A stretch of 64,000 nt of DNA from positions 3,836,001 through 3,900,000 of the forward strand of contig CP126197.1 of the NCBI GenBank assembly GCA_030272155.1. Reading direction: 5' to 3'. Made by a program: the position numbers and the translations under genes. The stretch comes from Tetradesmus obliquus. Taxonomy: Eukaryota; Chlorophyta; Chlorophyceae; Sphaeropleales; Scenedesmaceae. Positions 63,150 to 64,000 of the stretch are shown piece by piece; the first letter of the stretch is position 1, and each line of letters begins with the position of its first letter. The notes below the pieces were generated by a model. The model was not told the origin of the DNA, ran no database searches, and saw nothing but the letters and a program-made list of their open reading frames with translations.

Positions 63150-64000
63150 AGGTCCTCCAAGCTGTGGGCATTCTACGCTGACCTGGAGGAGTCCCTGGGC
63201 ACGCTGGAGAGCGCTGCCGCTGTGTACGACGCCATGCTGGAGCTGCGCGTGGCAACGCCACAGATTATTCTGAACTACGCGCTCATGCTGCAGGTGCGGC
63301 GGAGCGTCGGTTGGTGTAGTCAGCGATTCTGCTGGTTCGCTAGCTTAGTCAGCGACTCGCCGGTTGATCCTCCTCAGCTTTGTGCCTATGCAGCCGCGGC
63401 GGCAGGTATTGTGTGCAAGCATACTGTAAACATGTTCAGGCTTGTGTTGGGATTGTGTATGACGCCATCCTGGAGATGAGCATGGCGATGCTACAGATCG
63501 TCCTCAACTATGCGCACAGGCTGCTGTACTGTTGCAGCCTTCCCCTGCCGCATGCATCGCCCTGCAGGAGGCCAAGCACCTGGGAGGCAGCCTTCCAGGT
63601 GTTTGACCTTGTAATTAAATACAATCATCTGCTGTGCTGACTCATGTTCTGTTGTCTCTGTCGTTACTCCTGCAGGAGGCGAAGCACTGGGAGGCGGCCT
63701 TCCAGGTGTTTGACTGGTACCGTAACTTTTATTACCTGCTGTGCTGACTCATGTTCTGTTGTCTCCGTTTATCACTCCTGCAGGAGGCCAAGCACTGGGA
63801 GGCAGCCTTCCAGGTGTATGAGCGCGGCACGGCGCTGTTCAAGTATCCGCACGTGGCTGACATCTGGACCGCGTACATCAAGAGCTTCGTGGCGCGGTAA
63901 GCAGCATGGTGCATCATGTGTTATGTGGACGTGTTGCTGCGACTGGTCAGGCGCTTAGTGTTGTGTTGCACTTCTCCTGGCAGGAACACCTGCCGCACGT
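56135..64000 (+). CDS. SYF1: pre-mRNA-splicing factor SYF1/XAB2 (HAT-repeat protein), 3' end outside the window
   Basis: SYF1 is a scaffold of the NineTeen complex in the activated spliceosome; the human form XAB2 also acts in transcription-coupled repair. Exons 56135-56377, 57020-57196, 57638-57712, 58138-58190, 58485-58545, 59158-59355, 60041-60233, 60995-61209, 61725-61871, 62076-62189, 62620-62690, 63152-63293, 63784-63896 and 63984 onward join in phase to about 606 residues, roughly two thirds of the usual 850-900. After an Ala/Gly-rich start come HAT repeats: LLYEEELLRNPYSLKMWWRY, LPGSYKLWHAYLSERR, HKMPRVWLDYLQLL, ARRTFDRALAALP, HAEEFVAYLKQKERWGEAA, GRLWTALADFHIRRGAFEVA, SLWVAFAKFYEGHGDIANAR, SVWCEWAEMELRHNNFKSAL, KLWAFYADLEESLGTLESA and EAKHWEAAFQVYERGTALF. 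This ATG fits the family N-terminus. Almost every intron holds ghost exons. Confidence 0.93.
56976..57013. repeat. (CTG)n microsatellite at a 3' splice site
   Basis: About 12 units directly before the TGTGCAG acceptor of SYF1 exon 2. Confidence 0.9.
57812..57850 (+). repeat. ghost donor of SYF1 exon 3
   Basis: CACGACAGGGTGTGGGCGCT GTACCTGGTGAGAG, 134 bp after the real exon end. Confidence 0.9.
58690..59085 (+). repeat. three ghost acceptors of SYF1 exon 6
   Basis: Copies of the first 77 or so bases of exon 6 (ERWGEAAKRLSGMLNDD in translation) at about 58694, 58852 and 58998, before the real exon at 59158. All three depart from the exon at the same place, after GGCAAGAGCAAGCAC, and enter related intron sequence (CACACA...CAAACATG). 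The last two keep a good CAG acceptor. Confidence 0.93.
59424..59900 (+). repeat. ghost acceptors of SYF1 exon 7
   Basis: Two long copies (about 59552-59658 and 59792-59898; reads VGRLWTALADFHIRR) with CTGCAG or GTGCAG acceptors precede the real exon at 60041. A third, strongly diverged fragment (GTTGGCCGGCTCTGG) lies near 59424. The long copies are in frame for over 30 codons. Confidence 0.92.
60432..60508 (+). repeat. ghost donor of SYF1 exon 7
   Basis: A 70-bp copy of the exon end (DALSHFEESLLAAKLAA) with GTGAGT donor. It differs from the real end by one duplicated codon region (GCTGCAGGGGAC versus GCTGGGGGCGAC). Confidence 0.92.
60608..60908 (+). repeat. two ghost acceptors of SYF1 exon 8
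   Basis: About 95-bp copies (AMETDEAAEDDGADFLL) at 60609-60706 and 60803-60905 before the real exon at 60995. The acidic segment GDDVDLRLA is included in both; both then diverge into CACCC/CACAACCCC followed by TGA. Confidence 0.93.
61272..61330 (+). repeat. ghost donor of SYF1 exon 8
   Basis: GCGGAGTGGCACAAGCGCGT GAAGCTCTTTGCGGGCGACC CCACAAAGCAGGTGCG, 118 bp after the real end. Confidence 0.92.
61534..61645 (+). repeat. (CTG)n and ghost acceptor of SYF1 exon 9
   Basis: A (CTG)12 run, CCGCCGCAG acceptor and a 63-bp copy of exon 9 (ILTYTEA...) lie 145 bp before the real exon. The real exon has its own (CTG)n lead-in at 61682-61716. The ghost has a one-base insertion (GCGGGTCAAG). Confidence 0.92.
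62485..62522 (+). repeat. ghost acceptor of SYF1 exon 11
   Basis: CAGGTGCCTCAGCGGCAGCG CAAGCTGAGCCAGGAG, 134 bp before the real exon start. Confidence 0.9.
63006..63086 (+). repeat. ghost acceptor of SYF1 exon 12
   Basis: CTGCAGGTCCTCCAAGCTGT followed by the FYADLEESLGTL coding region, 142 bp before the real exon. The real copy is preceded by (CTG)16 (63103-63149). Confidence 0.92.
63455..63716 (+). repeat. ghost donor of SYF1 exon 12 and two ghost acceptors of exon 13
   Basis: A diverged copy of the exon 12 end (VYDAML... region) lies at about 63457-63524. Copies of the exon 13 start with CTGCAG acceptor (EAKHWEAAFQV) lie at about 63565-63612 and 63674-63713, before the real exon at 63784; the period is about 108 bp. 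Confidence 0.9.

Overview
This window looks like nuclear DNA of a green alga (Chlorophyta; most likely a core chlorophyte of the Chlamydomonadales/Sphaeropleales kind). The reasons are intron-dense genes with GTGAGT-type donors and CTGCAG acceptors, extreme CAG/CTG richness, a plastid MinE, a thylakoid STN7/STN8-family kinase and an OPR (octotricopeptide) organelle RNA factor, all beside a flagellar dynein intermediate chain. The species call is inference. I saw no tRNA, rRNA, CRISPR array or prokaryotic operon, and no reverse transcriptase or transposase.

Layout. An EGF-like fragment (+) lies at about 1.3-1.7 kb. Plastid-division MinE (-) is at 2.9-3.6 kb. An RS-rich protein with a novel-looking core (+) spans 4.9-9.8 kb and carries a fold-back minisatellite element and a MITE-like palindrome in one intron. 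An STN7/STN8-type kinase (-, 12.2-17.2 kb) is divergent from an OPR protein (+, 17.6-24.4 kb). A small membrane-anchored protein (-, 26.2-27.1 kb) and a Gly/Cys-rich protein with a Gln/Ser-rich tail (-, 27.3-30.0 kb) follow. Next is a 2H phosphoesterase fused to a gamma-glutamylcyclotransferase-like domain (-, 30.8-35.3 kb). A PAM2-motif protein (-, 36.7-37.8 kb) is divergent from the inner-arm dynein intermediate chain IC138/WDR78 (+, 38.3-45.5 kb). A short-chain dehydrogenase (+, 46.6-50.2 kb) comes next. Legumain (-, 51.4-55.5 kb) is divergent from splicing factor SYF1/XAB2 (+, 56.1 kb to the window end, truncated there).

The genes do not form one pathway. Three are plastid-related (MinE, STN-type kinase, OPR) and two relate to splicing (RS protein, SYF1). 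For most genes the exon chains given here were checked by adding exon lengths: the reading frame closes with no leftover base.

The outstanding feature is at the level of gene structure. Almost every multi-exon gene carries partial copies of its own exons, each with its splice site, repeated in tandem inside the neighbouring intron or just past the stop codon. I call these ghost exons; there are more than 40. Copies of an acceptor side lie upstream of the real exon and copies of a donor side lie downstream, as expected from repeated short tandem duplications across splice sites. In addition, (CTG)n microsatellites on the coding strand sit directly against 3' splice sites, while CAG runs inside exons encode poly-Gln, poly-Ala or poly-Ser. 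Coordinates were read by eye and may be off by one or two bases.
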